Source: JAABTL01 sp963839375 (GTDB lineage: Bacteria; Deinococcota; Deinococci; Deinococcales; Trueperaceae). Taken from it: a DNA stretch of 64,000 nucleotides. Positions within the stretch are counted from its first letter, which is position 1; each line of letters starts with the position of its first letter. The translations under genes were made by a program, and so were the position numbers. Below, piece by piece: positions 33,717-42,282 of the stretch. The stretch covers positions 310,001-374,000 of the forward strand of contig CAWIUY010000007.1 in NCBI GenBank assembly GCA_963839375.1, written 5' to 3'. The notes under the pieces are model-generated. The model had not been told where the DNA came from and made no database searches. It saw nothing but the letters and a program-made list of their open reading frames with translations.

Positions 33717-35167
33717 CGTTCGTACGCGGCGGCGGTGGCCTCGGCCCGGTCGGGGTCGGGTTCGGTCCAGCGCGCGACGCGGGGTTCGCGCACCGGGTCG
33801 TGGCCGAGACCGCGCCACGCCAGCCAGGCGGCACCTTCGGCCGCGCCGGTCTCGACCGGTTCGCCGGCGGCGTCGGCCGGTCGCCCGACGGGCGCCCCCA
33901 GCGCGTCGGCGACGATGCTCAGCCAGACGTCCGACGTCGCGCCCCCGCCCGTGGCGAGCCACCGCTCGGGTCGCGCGAGCGGCGCCATGACCTCGTAGGC
34001 GTCGCGCAGCGCGAACGCCACGCCCTCGAGCAGGGCCCGTACGACGTGCCCATGGGTGGTCGCGAGCGAGAGCCCGTGGAAGGAGCCGCGCAGGTCGGGG
34101 CGCAGGTGGGGGGTCCGTTCCCCCGTCAGGTACGGCTTGAACACGACGCCGCCGGCGCCCACCGGGGCGCGGGCGGCCTCGGCGACCAGCGCGTCGTAGC
34201 CCTGCCCCGGTGCGAAGGTGTCGCGGTACCAGCGCAGGCTGCCGGCGGCGGAGAGGATGACGCCGAGGAGGAAGAAGCCGCCGTCGGCGTGGGCGAACAG
34301 GTGGACCCGTCCGTCCGGGTCCGGGACGGGGTCGTCGACCGCGGCGAAGAGGACGCCGCTGGTGCCGAGGCTCACGCTGCCGACGCTGGGCTGCGCGCGC
34401 CCGAGCGCCAGACCGTAGGCGGCCGCAGCGTTGTCGCCCGCGCCGGCGATGACGGGCAGGCCCGCGGGCAAGCCGGTCCGCTCCGCGACGGCGTCGAGCA
34501 GGCCGCCCACGCGCGCGTCGGACGCGACGAGGCGCGGCCACAGCGAGGGATCGAGGTCGAGCGCCGCCAGCACCTCGTCGTCCCAGCGTCCCTCCGCCAA
34601 GTGGTAAGCGCCGGTCCCCGAGGCGTCGGTCGGCTCGGCGACCGCCGCGCCCGTGAGCCGGAAACCGACGTGGTCCTTGGGGAGCAACACGCGGGTGGTG
34701 CGGGCGAAGGCGTCCGGTTCGGCGCGCCGCAACCAGACGAGCTTGGGCAGTTGGAAGCCGGTGATCGCGGGGTTGCCGGTGCGTTCGATGAGGCGGGCGC
34801 GGTCGATGGCGGCCTCGATCTCCGCCACGGCGTCGCCCGTTCGTTGGTCGTTCCACAGCAGGGCGGGGCGGACCACCCGGTCGGCCGCGTCGAGGGGCAC
34901 CAGCCCGTGCATCTGGCCGGAGAGCCCGATCGCACCGATCCGGTCACCGCCGACCGCCGTCGCCACCTCGCCCAGGCCGGCTTCGGCCGCTCGGACCCAC
35001 GCCTCCGGGTCCTGCTCGGTCCAGCCCGGTCGCGGCGTCGCGAGCGGGACGGGGTGGTCGGCGCGCGCGACTTCGCCGCCGTCCCGGTCCAGCACCACCA
35101 CGCCCACGGCCGAGGTGCCGACGTCGATGCCCGCGACCAGGTCGGCGGCGCCGGCCCCGGGCCTCAT
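33695..35167 (-). CDS. xylB: Xylulokinase
   Basis: FGGY-family kinase that phosphorylates D-xylulose to xylulose 5-phosphate. 490 aa. Phosphate-1 motif GIDVGTSAVGV at residue 13, substrate region SGQMHGLVPLD, catalytic GAGDNAAAAYG, and the adenosine motif ATGGGATSDVW are present. ATG 35167 overlaps the xylA stop as ATGA. Last gene of the pentose operon. Confidence 0.94.
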   Translation of the reverse strand: MRPGAGAADLVAGIDVGTSAVGVVVLDRDGGEVARADHPVPLATPRPGWTEQDPEAWVRAAEAGLGEVATAVGGDRIGAIGLSGQMHGLVPLDAADRVVRPALLWNDQRTGDAVAEIEAAIDRARLIERTGNPAITGFQLPKLVWLRRAEPDAFARTTRVLLPKDHVGFRLTGAAVAEPTDASGTGAYHLAEGRWDDEVLAALDLDPSLWPRLVASDARVGGLLDAVAERTGLPAGLPVIAGAGDNAAAAYGLALGRAQPSVGSVSLGTSGVLFAAVDDPVPDPDGRVHLFAHADGGFFLLGVILSAAGSLRWYRDTFAPGQGYDALVAEAARAPVGAGGVVFKPYLTGERTPHLRPDLRGSFHGLSLATTHGHVVRALLEGVAFALRDAYEVMAPLARPERWLATGGGATSDVWLSIVADALGAPVGRPADAAGEPVETGAAEGAAWLAWRGLGHDPVREPRVARWTEPDPDRAEATAAAYERYRPLGL

Positions 35168-36327
35168 CGGGCGCCCAGCAGGATCTCGACCGTCCATTGG
35201 TCGAGCGCCTCGAGCCCGGGCCCGCGGGCGCGCAGCGTCTCGAGATCGAACCGCCGCTGACGGAGCTCGCTGGCGTGACCGGGCGAGTAGGTGGGCGGCC
35301 AGTCGGCGTCGGGGTCCTCGACGCGGTAGGCGGCGCGCGCGGCCAACACGTCGGGGTCCTTCAGGAAGCGCTCCACCTTCGCCTCGAGCAGCTTGTACGT
35401 GCGCATGCAGCCGGCGGCGAAGGCCCAGACGCCCGCCTCGTCCTCGGTGCGCAGCGCGTGGGCGTCGAAGTGACGCGGGCCGTCGTAGCCGCCTTCTTCG
35501 AGCATCATCACGGTGAAGAACGCGGTCTTGAGGTTCTCGGCGCCGAAGCGCAGGTCCTGGTCGAAGCGCGCCATGATCTGGTCGTTCAGGTCGACGTGGA
35601 ACAGCTTGCCGGCGTCGAGTGCGGCGGCGAGGGCGTGCGGGAACGACAGGCCCGCCATCGTCTCGTGTGCCAACTCGGGGTTGACGCCCACCATCTCGGG
35701 CCGCGCCAGGGTGGCGATGAAGCCGAGGGCGCTGCCCACGGTGGGGAGGAAGGCGTGCCCGCGCGGTTCGTTGGGCTTGGGCTCGAGCGCGAAACGGAGG
35801 TCGTAGCCCTGATCGACGACGTACGCGCCCAGGTAGTCGAGCGCGTCGCGGTACCACGCCAGCGCGTCGAGCAGCTTGCCGCCGGCGTCGACCTCGGCGC
35901 CTTCGCGGCCGCCCCAGAAGACGTAGGTCCGGGCACCCAGCTCCACGCCCAGGTCGATCGCGCGCATCGTCTTCTGCAGCGCGTAGTGGCGCACCCGCGC
36001 GTCGGCGCTGGTGAAGGCACCGTCCTTGAAGACGGGGTCGGTGAACAGGTTGGTCGTCGCCATCGGCACGACCAGGCCGTGCTCGTCGAGGGCGCGGCGG
36101 AAGCGCGCCACGATGAGGTCGCGCTCGTGCGCCGGGGTCCCGTCGGGGACCAGGTCGTGGTCGTGGAAGTTGACGCCGTAGGCGCCGAGCTCGGCGAGCT
36201 TGGCGACGACGTAGGTCGGGTCGAGCGGGGGGCGGGTGGGCTCCCCGAACGGGTCGCGGCCGACGTTGGAGACGGTCCAGAGCCCGAACGTGAAGCGGTC
36301 GGCGGGGGTGGGCGGGGTGACGTCCAT
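35164..36327 (-). CDS. xylA: Xylose isomerase (class I type)
   Basis: Interconverts D-xylose and D-xylulose. 387 aa, the short form known from Streptomyces and Thermus. Catalytic NFHDHDL (His/Asp), FWGGREG, metal-binding ALEPKPNEPRGH and the C-terminal FDAHALRTEDE are present. ATG 36327 is preferred to an in-frame ATG 33 bp upstream because AGGAG precedes it and the family N terminus (ADRFTFGLWTV) follows. 11 bp after the dehydrogenase stop. Confidence 0.96.
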   Translation of the reverse strand: MDVTPPTPADRFTFGLWTVSNVGRDPFGEPTRPPLDPTYVVAKLAELGAYGVNFHDHDLVPDGTPAHERDLIVARFRRALDEHGLVVPMATTNLFTDPVFKDGAFTSADARVRHYALQKTMRAIDLGVELGARTYVFWGGREGAEVDAGGKLLDALAWYRDALDYLGAYVVDQGYDLRFALEPKPNEPRGHAFLPTVGSALGFIATLARPEMVGVNPELAHETMAGLSFPHALAAALDAGKLFHVDLNDQIMARFDQDLRFGAENLKTAFFTVMMLEEGGYDGPRHFDAHALRTEDEAGVWAFAAGCMRTYKLLEAKVERFLKDPDVLAARAAYRVEDPDADWPPTYSPGHASELRQRRFDLETLRARGPGLEALDQWTVEILLGAR

Positions 36328-36338
36328 GGGGCTCCTGG

Positions 36339-37487
36339 TCACGGGTGGAAGGGCGTCCACTTGGCGTCGCTCGCCGCGCTGGCGACGGTGCGTTCGATGA
36401 ACCGCACGCCGCGAGCGCCATCCTGGACGGTGGGGTAGTCGCCGGCGGGGTCCTCACCGGCGGCGTGGCGGGCGATGGCGTCGGCGACCTCGCGATAGAC
36501 GTTGGCGAAGGCTTCGAAGAAGGCCTCGGGGTGACCGGCCGGCAAGCGGCTGGCGCGCTGGGCAGCCTCGCCGAGGTACGGGTTCCCGCGACGCAGCAGC
36601 TCCACGGGACCCTCGAGCGGCGCGAACCAGAGCGCGTTCGGGTCCTCTTGACGCCACGTCAGCGCGCCCGATTCGCCGGTGACCTCGAGGGTGAGGTCGT
36701 TCTCGTGGCCGATCTCGACCTGGGACGCCATGAGCACGCCCTTGGCGCCGCCGCCGAAGCGCAGCAGCAGGTTGCCGTCGTCGTCGAGGCGGCGGCCCTC
36801 CACGAAGGTGGTGAGGTCGGCGCAGATCGCCTCGAGCTCGAGCCCGGTGACGGTCGCCGCCAGGTTCTCGGCGTGGGACCCGATGTCGCCGATGGCGCCG
36901 GCCGCGCCGCTGCGGGCCGGGTCGGTGCGCCACTCGGCCTGCTTGGCGCCGGTGGCTTCGAGCTTCGTCGCCAGCCAGCCCTGGCGGTACGCGACGACGA
37001 CCTTGCGCAGGCGGCCCAGGCGCCCCTCCTGCACGTAGCGTCGGGCCTCCTTGACCATCGGGTAGCCGCCGTAGTTGTAAGTCACCGCGAACACCACGCC
37101 CGTGCGCTCGACCAGGGCGACGAGCTCGTCGGCCTGCGCCAGCTCGTGCACCAGCGGTTTGTCCGAGACCACGTGGAAACCGGCCTCGACGAACGCGCGC
37201 GCGACCGGGAAGTGGACGTGGTTGGGCGTGACGATCACGACCAGGTCGATGCGCTCGTCGGCCGGACGCGCCGACTCGCCCTCGAGCATGGCCTCCCACG
37301 TGGGGTAGTTGCGGTCGTCGGGCAGGCCGAGCGCGGTGCCCGACCGCCGGGCCTTCGCGGGCGTCGACGACAACGCACCGGCCGTGAACGTGTAGCGGTG
37401 GTCGAGCGCCATGGCGTGACGGTGGACGCCGCCGATGAAGGCGCCCTCGCCGCCGCCCACCATGCCGTAGCGCAGCCGGCGCATCAT
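36339..37487 (-). CDS. Gfo/Idh/MocA-family oxidoreductase
   Basis: NAD(P)-dependent sugar or polyol dehydrogenase. 382 aa. Rossmann loop MVGGGEGAFIGGVHR, then SDKPLVHELA with the catalytic Lys of the family (EKP-like), and the C-terminal alpha/beta domain with GDIGSHAENLA (the GxxxDxxxH-like substrate motif). Substrate not predictable; the operon suggests a pentose or sugar derivative. ATG 37487 overlaps the stop of the TIM-barrel gene as ATGA. Confidence 0.88.
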   Translation of the reverse strand: MMRRLRYGMVGGGEGAFIGGVHRHAMALDHRYTFTAGALSSTPAKARRSGTALGLPDDRNYPTWEAMLEGESARPADERIDLVVIVTPNHVHFPVARAFVEAGFHVVSDKPLVHELAQADELVALVERTGVVFAVTYNYGGYPMVKEARRYVQEGRLGRLRKVVVAYRQGWLATKLEATGAKQAEWRTDPARSGAAGAIGDIGSHAENLAATVTGLELEAICADLTTFVEGRRLDDDGNLLLRFGGGAKGVLMASQVEIGHENDLTLEVTGESGALTWRQEDPNALWFAPLEGPVELLRRGNPYLGEAAQRASRLPAGHPEAFFEAFANVYREVADAIARHAAGEDPAGDYPTVQDGARGVRFIERTVASAASDAKWTPFHP

Positions 37488-38488
37488 CCTTTGTCACCAA
37501 ATGCGGCATCGAACGCCACGCCCGACGGTGCGAAGTCGATCTCCTTGCAGAAGGCCGCGGATTCCCGCCCGCCGTGCACGCGGTCCATGCGCGCGTCCTC
37601 CCACTCGACCGACAGCGGGCCGTCGTAGCCGATGTCGTTCAGCGCGACGATGATCTCCTCGAAGTCGACGTCGCCGCGACCGACGCTGCGGAAGTCCCAG
37701 TAGCGGGCCGGGTCGCCGAACGTGGTGTGGCCGCCGAACACGCCGGCACGTCCGTCGCCGCGACCCCACCAGGCGTCCTTCATGTGGACGTGCACGATGC
37801 GGTCGGGGAAGGTCCGGAGGAACCCGACGTAGTCGACGCCCTGGTACCCCAGGTGCGACGGGTCGTAGTTGAAGCCGAACGCCTCGTGGCCGTTCACGGC
37901 GGCGACGGCGCGCTCCGCGGAGGCCGTGTCGAAGGCGATCTCGGTCGGGTGCACCTCGAGGCCGAAACGCACGCCGGCCTCGCGGAAAGCGTCGAGGATG
38001 GGGGTCCAGCGCCGGCCGAAGTCGTCGAAGCCGGCTTGCCAGTAGGCCTGCGAGGTGGGCGGGAAGGCGTACAGCGCGTGCCAGATCGAGGAGCCGGTGA
38101 AGCCGTTGACGATCTTCAGGCCGAGCTTGGCCGCGGCGCGGCCGGTGGCGATCATCTCGTCCGCGGCGCGTTGGCGGACGCCCTCGGGGTCGCCGTCCCC
38201 CCACACGCGATCGGGGAGGATGGCGCGGTGGCGCTCGTCGATCGGGTCGCACACCGCTTGGCCCACGAGGTGGTTGGAGATCGCGAACAGCTCGAGGTCG
38301 TGCTTCTGCAGCAGCTCGCGCTGCGCCTCGGCGTAGCCGGGTTCGTCGAGCACGCGGCGCACGTCGAGGTGATCGCCCCAACAGGCGAGCTCGAGGCCGT
38401 CGTAGCCCATCTCGCGGGCGAGGGGGGCGAGTTCGGCGAGCGGCAGGTCGGCCCATTGGCCGGTGAAGAGGGTGACGGGACGGGGCAT
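37484..38488 (-). CDS. Sugar phosphate isomerase/epimerase-like TIM barrel
   Basis: 334 aa, AP-endonuclease-2-type TIM barrel (IolE/YcjR-like). Metal ligands suggested by LEVHPTEIAFD, NYDPSHLGYQGVD, VHVHMKDAW and VEWEDARM. Such proteins often work with a Gfo/Idh/MocA partner, as encoded next door, in oxidation and epimerisation of sugars or inositols. GGAGG precedes the ATG (strand-wise). Preceded by a hairpin after the binding-protein gene. Confidence 0.88.
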   Translation of the reverse strand: MPRPVTLFTGQWADLPLAELAPLAREMGYDGLELACWGDHLDVRRVLDEPGYAEAQRELLQKHDLELFAISNHLVGQAVCDPIDERHRAILPDRVWGDGDPEGVRQRAADEMIATGRAAAKLGLKIVNGFTGSSIWHALYAFPPTSQAYWQAGFDDFGRRWTPILDAFREAGVRFGLEVHPTEIAFDTASAERAVAAVNGHEAFGFNYDPSHLGYQGVDYVGFLRTFPDRIVHVHMKDAWWGRGDGRAGVFGGHTTFGDPARYWDFRSVGRGDVDFEEIIVALNDIGYDGPLSVEWEDARMDRVHGGRESAAFCKEIDFAPSGVAFDAAFGDKG

Positions 38489-38514
38489 GGGACCTCCGGG
38501 GTGGGGGCGACGAA

Positions 38515-38545
38515 CCGGGCGGCCGGTCGAGGACCGGCCGCCCGG
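38515..38545 (-). terminator. 14-bp perfect stem-loop after the binding-protein gene
   Basis: Arms 38515-38528 and 38532-38545, loop GAG, starting 24 nt after the binding-protein stop in the direction of transcription. Within an operon this more likely protects the upstream mRNA or attenuates than fully terminates. Confidence 0.6.
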
Positions 38546-38568
38546 CCTTCAGGGGTTGCCGCTGGTCG

Positions 38569-39510
38569 TCAGAAGGGGCTGTCGGGGAAGTAGTAGTCGG
38601 CGGCGTTCTCTTGGGTGATGAGCGGGCTGTCGAGGATGTAGCGGCCGAGCGTGGGGACGTCGGAGACGAATCGGAGCGCGGTGACCTCCATGGCCGTGGC
38701 GATCATCGCCGGCGGGTAGAGGACGTCCACGGGGACGAGCTCGTCGCCGTCCATCACGCGCTTGATCATCTCTTTCATGCCGGCGCCGCCCACGATGAAC
38801 ATCTCGTCGGTCCGACCGGCTTGGTTGAGTGCCTCGATGACGCCGACGGTGATGTCGTCGTCTTGCGCCCAGACCGCGTCGATCTCGGGGAAGCGGGTCA
38901 GGAAGTCCTGCATGACCTCGAAGCCGTCGTCGCGGTTCCAGTTGGCGTACTGGCTGTCGAGGACTTCGATGTTCGTCTCGTCGACGACTTCCATGAAGGC
39001 GTCGAAGCGTTCGTTGTCGATCACGGTCGGGATCCCGCGCAGGACGACGATCTTGCCCTCGCCGCCGAGGCGCTCGACGATGTACTCGGCCGAGACGCGC
39101 CCCATGGCGGCGTTGTTGCCGGCCACGTAGACGTCTTCGATGCCCGGTCGGGAGAGACCACGGTCGACGACGGTGACGAACACGCCACGGTCCTTGACGC
39201 TGGCGACGGGCTCGGTGAGCGGATCGGACTCGAAGGGCAGGATGACGAGCGCGTCGATCTGGTTGATCGCCATGAGGTCTTCGAGGTCGTCGGCTTGTTC
39301 CGCGGCGCTGCCGGCGGTGACGACGACGATGTCGAGGTCGGGGTAGGCGGCCTCGAGGCGCGCCTCGGTCTCGGCGGCCCAGTAGTTGACGCCCCCGGTC
39401 CAGCCGTGGGTGGCGGCGGGGATCGAGACGCCGATGACGGTGGTCTGTGCGACGGCGAGGCCGGTGATCAGGGCCGCGACGATCGCCAGGGTGCGGAGGG
39501 TTCGGGACAT
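38569..39510 (-). CDS. Sugar ABC transporter substrate-binding protein (RbsB/XylF type)
   Basis: Periplasmic binding protein, 313 aa with a cleavable signal peptide (LAIVAALITGLAVAQ). Type I fold: TTVIGVSIPAATHGWTGGV, then FESDPLTEPVASVKDRG, VYVAGNNAAMGR and AVWAQDDDITVGVIEAL as in ribose/xylose binders. Start ATG 39510 has GAGGAG upstream. Located between permease and catabolic genes; substrate probably xylose or another pentose by context. Confidence 0.92.
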   Translation of the reverse strand: MSRTLRTLAIVAALITGLAVAQTTVIGVSIPAATHGWTGGVNYWAAETEARLEAAYPDLDIVVVTAGSAAEQADDLEDLMAINQIDALVILPFESDPLTEPVASVKDRGVFVTVVDRGLSRPGIEDVYVAGNNAAMGRVSAEYIVERLGGEGKIVVLRGIPTVIDNERFDAFMEVVDETNIEVLDSQYANWNRDDGFEVMQDFLTRFPEIDAVWAQDDDITVGVIEALNQAGRTDEMFIVGGAGMKEMIKRVMDGDELVPVDVLYPPAMIATAMEVTALRFVSDVPTLGRYILDSPLITQENAADYYFPDSPF

Positions 39511-39586
39511 GGAAACTCCTCGAGAACGTGTGAGAGGGTGGGGGGACGGACCGGTGGACGGTGGACGGACGCTGGGCGGCACCTCC

Positions 39587-40594
39587 TCAACCGCGGCCCT
39601 GACGGCCGCGCTGCAAGAACACGGCGCCGATGATGATCAGCCCTTGGACGGCGCCGTTCAGGTACTCGCTGATCACGCTGGTGAGGTTCAGGACGTTCCC
39701 GATGAGCGAGAGCATGATCGCGCCGACGACCGTGCCCCACACGTGGCCCGAGCCGCCCTTGAGGGCGGTGCCGCCGATGATGACCGCGGCGATCGCCTCG
39801 AGCTCCCACAGGATGCCGGTCGAACCGGAAGCGGAGCCGAGGCGTGGGACGTACAGGACGACGGCGATGGCGACGCACACGCCCTGGATCACGTAGGTGA
39901 GCGTGCGCACCCGATCGACCCGGATGGCCGCGTACCGCGCCACCTCGGCGTTGGAGCCGATGGCGCGCACGTACCGGCCGAACCGGGTGCGGTGCAGCAG
40001 CACGGCGCCGATCACGGCCACGAGCGCGAAGACCCACACCGGGATCGGGATGCCGAGCAGGGAACCGAAGAACACCGGTCGGTAGACGCTGCGGACGCCG
40101 AAGTCGAGCGAGATCGTGCCGCCGTTGGCCAGATACGTCACGAGCGACCGGAAGATCCCGAGCGTGCCGAGGGTGACGATGAAGGGTTCGATCCGACCGC
40201 GGGTGATGGCCAGACCGTTCAGCGCGCCCGCCACCAGACCGCCGAGCAACACCAGCGCGATCCCCAGCAACACGACCGACAGGGGTGCCAGATCGGTGTC
40301 CAGCAGCGCGTTCATCGTCAGGATCATGGCCCCGGCCAGGAACGCCGCCATGGACCCCACGGACAGGTCGATGCCGCCGGCGATGATCACGAACGTGGCG
40401 CCGACGGCGATGATGCCGATGAAGGCCGAGCGCGTGAGGACGTTGAACAGGTTGGTGCTGGTGAGGAACGACGGGTGGAGCAGTGCCCCCACGACGAGCA
40501 GGAAGAGCAGGCCGAGGAGTGGCGTCAGCTGTTGCCAAGGCACGCGACGCAAGCCGGTGCGGCGGGTGGACGCGCCGGTCTCAACCGCCGACAT
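39587..40594 (-). CDS. Sugar ABC transporter permease (RbsC/XylH type)
   Basis: 335 aa, about nine membrane helices. The family signature GGIDLSVGSMAAFLAGA is near residue 73, and GGTALKGGSGHVWGTVVGA near 270. It homodimerises with the 515-aa ATPase. The start overlaps the ATPase stop by 14 bp; 76 bp separate it from the binding-protein gene. Confidence 0.93.
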   Translation of the reverse strand: MSAVETGASTRRTGLRRVPWQQLTPLLGLLFLLVVGALLHPSFLTSTNLFNVLTRSAFIGIIAVGATFVIIAGGIDLSVGSMAAFLAGAMILTMNALLDTDLAPLSVVLLGIALVLLGGLVAGALNGLAITRGRIEPFIVTLGTLGIFRSLVTYLANGGTISLDFGVRSVYRPVFFGSLLGIPIPVWVFALVAVIGAVLLHRTRFGRYVRAIGSNAEVARYAAIRVDRVRTLTYVIQGVCVAIAVVLYVPRLGSASGSTGILWELEAIAAVIIGGTALKGGSGHVWGTVVGAIMLSLIGNVLNLTSVISEYLNGAVQGLIIIGAVFLQRGRQGRG

Positions 40595-42128
40595 GACCCG
40601 CCTCAGCGGAGGCCGCCGGCCCGAGTCGTTCGGGGGGATCGCGTCGTACGCCGGTCGCGAAGGCCATGATCGTCTCCTCGTCGAGGTCCTGGCCCTCGAG
40701 CGTGCCCGTCACGACGCCGTCTTGCATCACGACCACACGGTGCGCCAAGCCCAGCAGCTCCGGGAGCTCGCTGGAGATCAGCACGACCGCCACGTCACGT
40801 GCCAGCAGTTCGTCGACGTAGAAGTAGATCTGTCGTTTGGTGCCGACGTCGATGCCCCGGGTCGGCTCGTCCAGGATGACGACGTCGGGCTCGGTGAGCA
40901 TGAGCTTGGCGAGCACCAGCTTCTGCTGGTTGCCACCGGAGAGGGTGCCGGCGTCGACGTCGTGGCGCGCCACCCGCACGTCGAACTCGGCGATGGCGGT
41001 CTCGAGCGCCGCGCGCTCCGCGCTCCGGTCGACGAAGGGGTGGGCGAACCGTTCGAGCGCCTGCAGGGTGACGTTCTCCTGCAGCGACGCCGACAGGAGC
41101 AGTCCCTTCGCCTTGCGGTCCTCGGTCAGGTAGGCCACCCGGTCGCGCTTGGCGTCCTCGGGATGGCGCCAGTGGACGGTGCGACCGTCCTTGGCGACCG
41201 TGCCCGTGGCGGGTCGCAAGCCGAGGATCCCTTCGAACAGCTCCGTGCGCCCGGCGCCGACCAGGCCGGCGATCCCCAGCACCTCGCCGCGCCGCACGCT
41301 GAGCGACACGTCCCGGGCATGGTGGGGCACGTCGACGTGCGCCAGCTGCAGGGCGACCGGCGCGTCGGGCGCCGGCGTCCGGCGCGGCGGATACATGTCG
41401 GCCAGGTCGCGACCCACCATCCGCTGCGCCATCTGGGCCGGGGTCAGGTCGGCCACCGCGAAGGTCCCCACCTTGGCGCCGTCACGCAGGATCGTGACCC
41501 GGTCGGCGATGGTCTTGATCTCGTCGAGCTTGTGCGAGACGTAGAGCACCGCGACGCCGTCGGCCACCAAGCGGCGGACCAGGGCGAACAGGACCTCGGT
41601 CTCGCGGCCGGTGAGCACGTCGGTCGGCTCGTCCATGCACAGCACGCGGACCTCACGCGAGACCGCCTTGGCGATCTCCACCATCTGCATCTGCGACACC
41701 GACAGGTCGCGCACCCGGCGCGTGACGGGAACGGCGGTGCGCAGGATCTCGAGCTGGCGCCGCGCGGTCTCGCGGGCGGCCCGGCGATCCACGAAGCCGA
41801 AGCGGTGGGGTTCGTGGCCGAGGACGACGTTCTCCTCGACGGTCAGGTCCGGCACCAGGTTCAGCTCCTGGTGGATGAGGACGATGCCGACGTCCTCGGC
41901 AGCGTTCGAGTCGCGGAAGTGCCGCGGTTGGCCGTCGAGCACGACGTCGCCCTCGGTGGGGGCGTGGTACCCGGAGAGCAGCTTCATCAGGGTCGACTTG
42001 CCGGCCCCGTTCTCGCCCAGGAGGGCATGAACCTCACCGGCTCGGACGTCGACGTCGACGGTGTGGAGGACCTCCACGGGGCCGAAGGCCATGCTCAGGC
42101 CTCTGCCTTCGAGGATCGCATCCGGCAC
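40581..42128 (-). CDS. Sugar ABC transporter ATP-binding protein (RbsA/XylG type)
   Basis: Duplicated ATPase, 515 aa from GTG 42128 with GGGAGG upstream. First half: GENGAGKST, signature LSVSQMQM, Walker B LCMDEPTDVLTGRE (Asp-Val where most family members have Ala-Ala or Ser-Ala), and VSHKLDE. Second half: degenerate P-loop GLVGAGRTE normal for the family, signature LSGGNQQK and VILDEPTRGIDVG. First gene of the seven-gene pentose operon, transcribed away from the ROK gene. Confidence 0.94.
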   Translation of the reverse strand: MPDAILEGRGLSMAFGPVEVLHTVDVDVRAGEVHALLGENGAGKSTLMKLLSGYHAPTEGDVVLDGQPRHFRDSNAAEDVGIVLIHQELNLVPDLTVEENVVLGHEPHRFGFVDRRAARETARRQLEILRTAVPVTRRVRDLSVSQMQMVEIAKAVSREVRVLCMDEPTDVLTGRETEVLFALVRRLVADGVAVLYVSHKLDEIKTIADRVTILRDGAKVGTFAVADLTPAQMAQRMVGRDLADMYPPRRTPAPDAPVALQLAHVDVPHHARDVSLSVRRGEVLGIAGLVGAGRTELFEGILGLRPATGTVAKDGRTVHWRHPEDAKRDRVAYLTEDRKAKGLLLSASLQENVTLQALERFAHPFVDRSAERAALETAIAEFDVRVARHDVDAGTLSGGNQQKLVLAKLMLTEPDVVILDEPTRGIDVGTKRQIYFYVDELLARDVAVVLISSELPELLGLAHRVVVMQDGVVTGTLEGQDLDEETIMAFATGVRRDPPERLGPAASAEAGHVGG

Positions 42129-42194
42129 CGTTCGCCTCCCTCATCCGACCGGGTCCATGAGCACCGCGCGCCCCGACCTGCACGGCTCTCGGTG

Positions 42195-42211
42195 TTAGAA
42201 CGACAGTCTAA
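42195..42211. promoter_or_regulatory. Palindrome TTAGA-N7-TCTAA, candidate XylR/ROK operator
   Basis: Arms 42195-42199 and 42207-42211 in the 154-bp divergent region between the ABC operon and the ROK gene. It overlaps a minus-strand TAGACT (42205-42210) that suits the operon -10. It recalls the TTAG...CTAA ends of Bacillus XylR boxes. A second CTAAC at 42224-42228 pairs with GTTAG at 42194-42198. Confidence 0.55.
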
Positions 42212-42219
42212 TTAAGTGC

Positions 42220-42225
42220 TACGCT
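42220..42225 (+). promoter_or_regulatory. Possible -10 element TACGCT of the ROK gene
   Basis: TACGCT, 57 nt before ATG 42283, implying a leader of about 50 nt with GGAGGG near its end. Confidence 0.35.
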
Positions 42226-42282
42226 AACGGTGCGCGGGCGGTTCGTCAAGAGGCGGTTCCCCGGCCGCGACACGGAGGGCGG

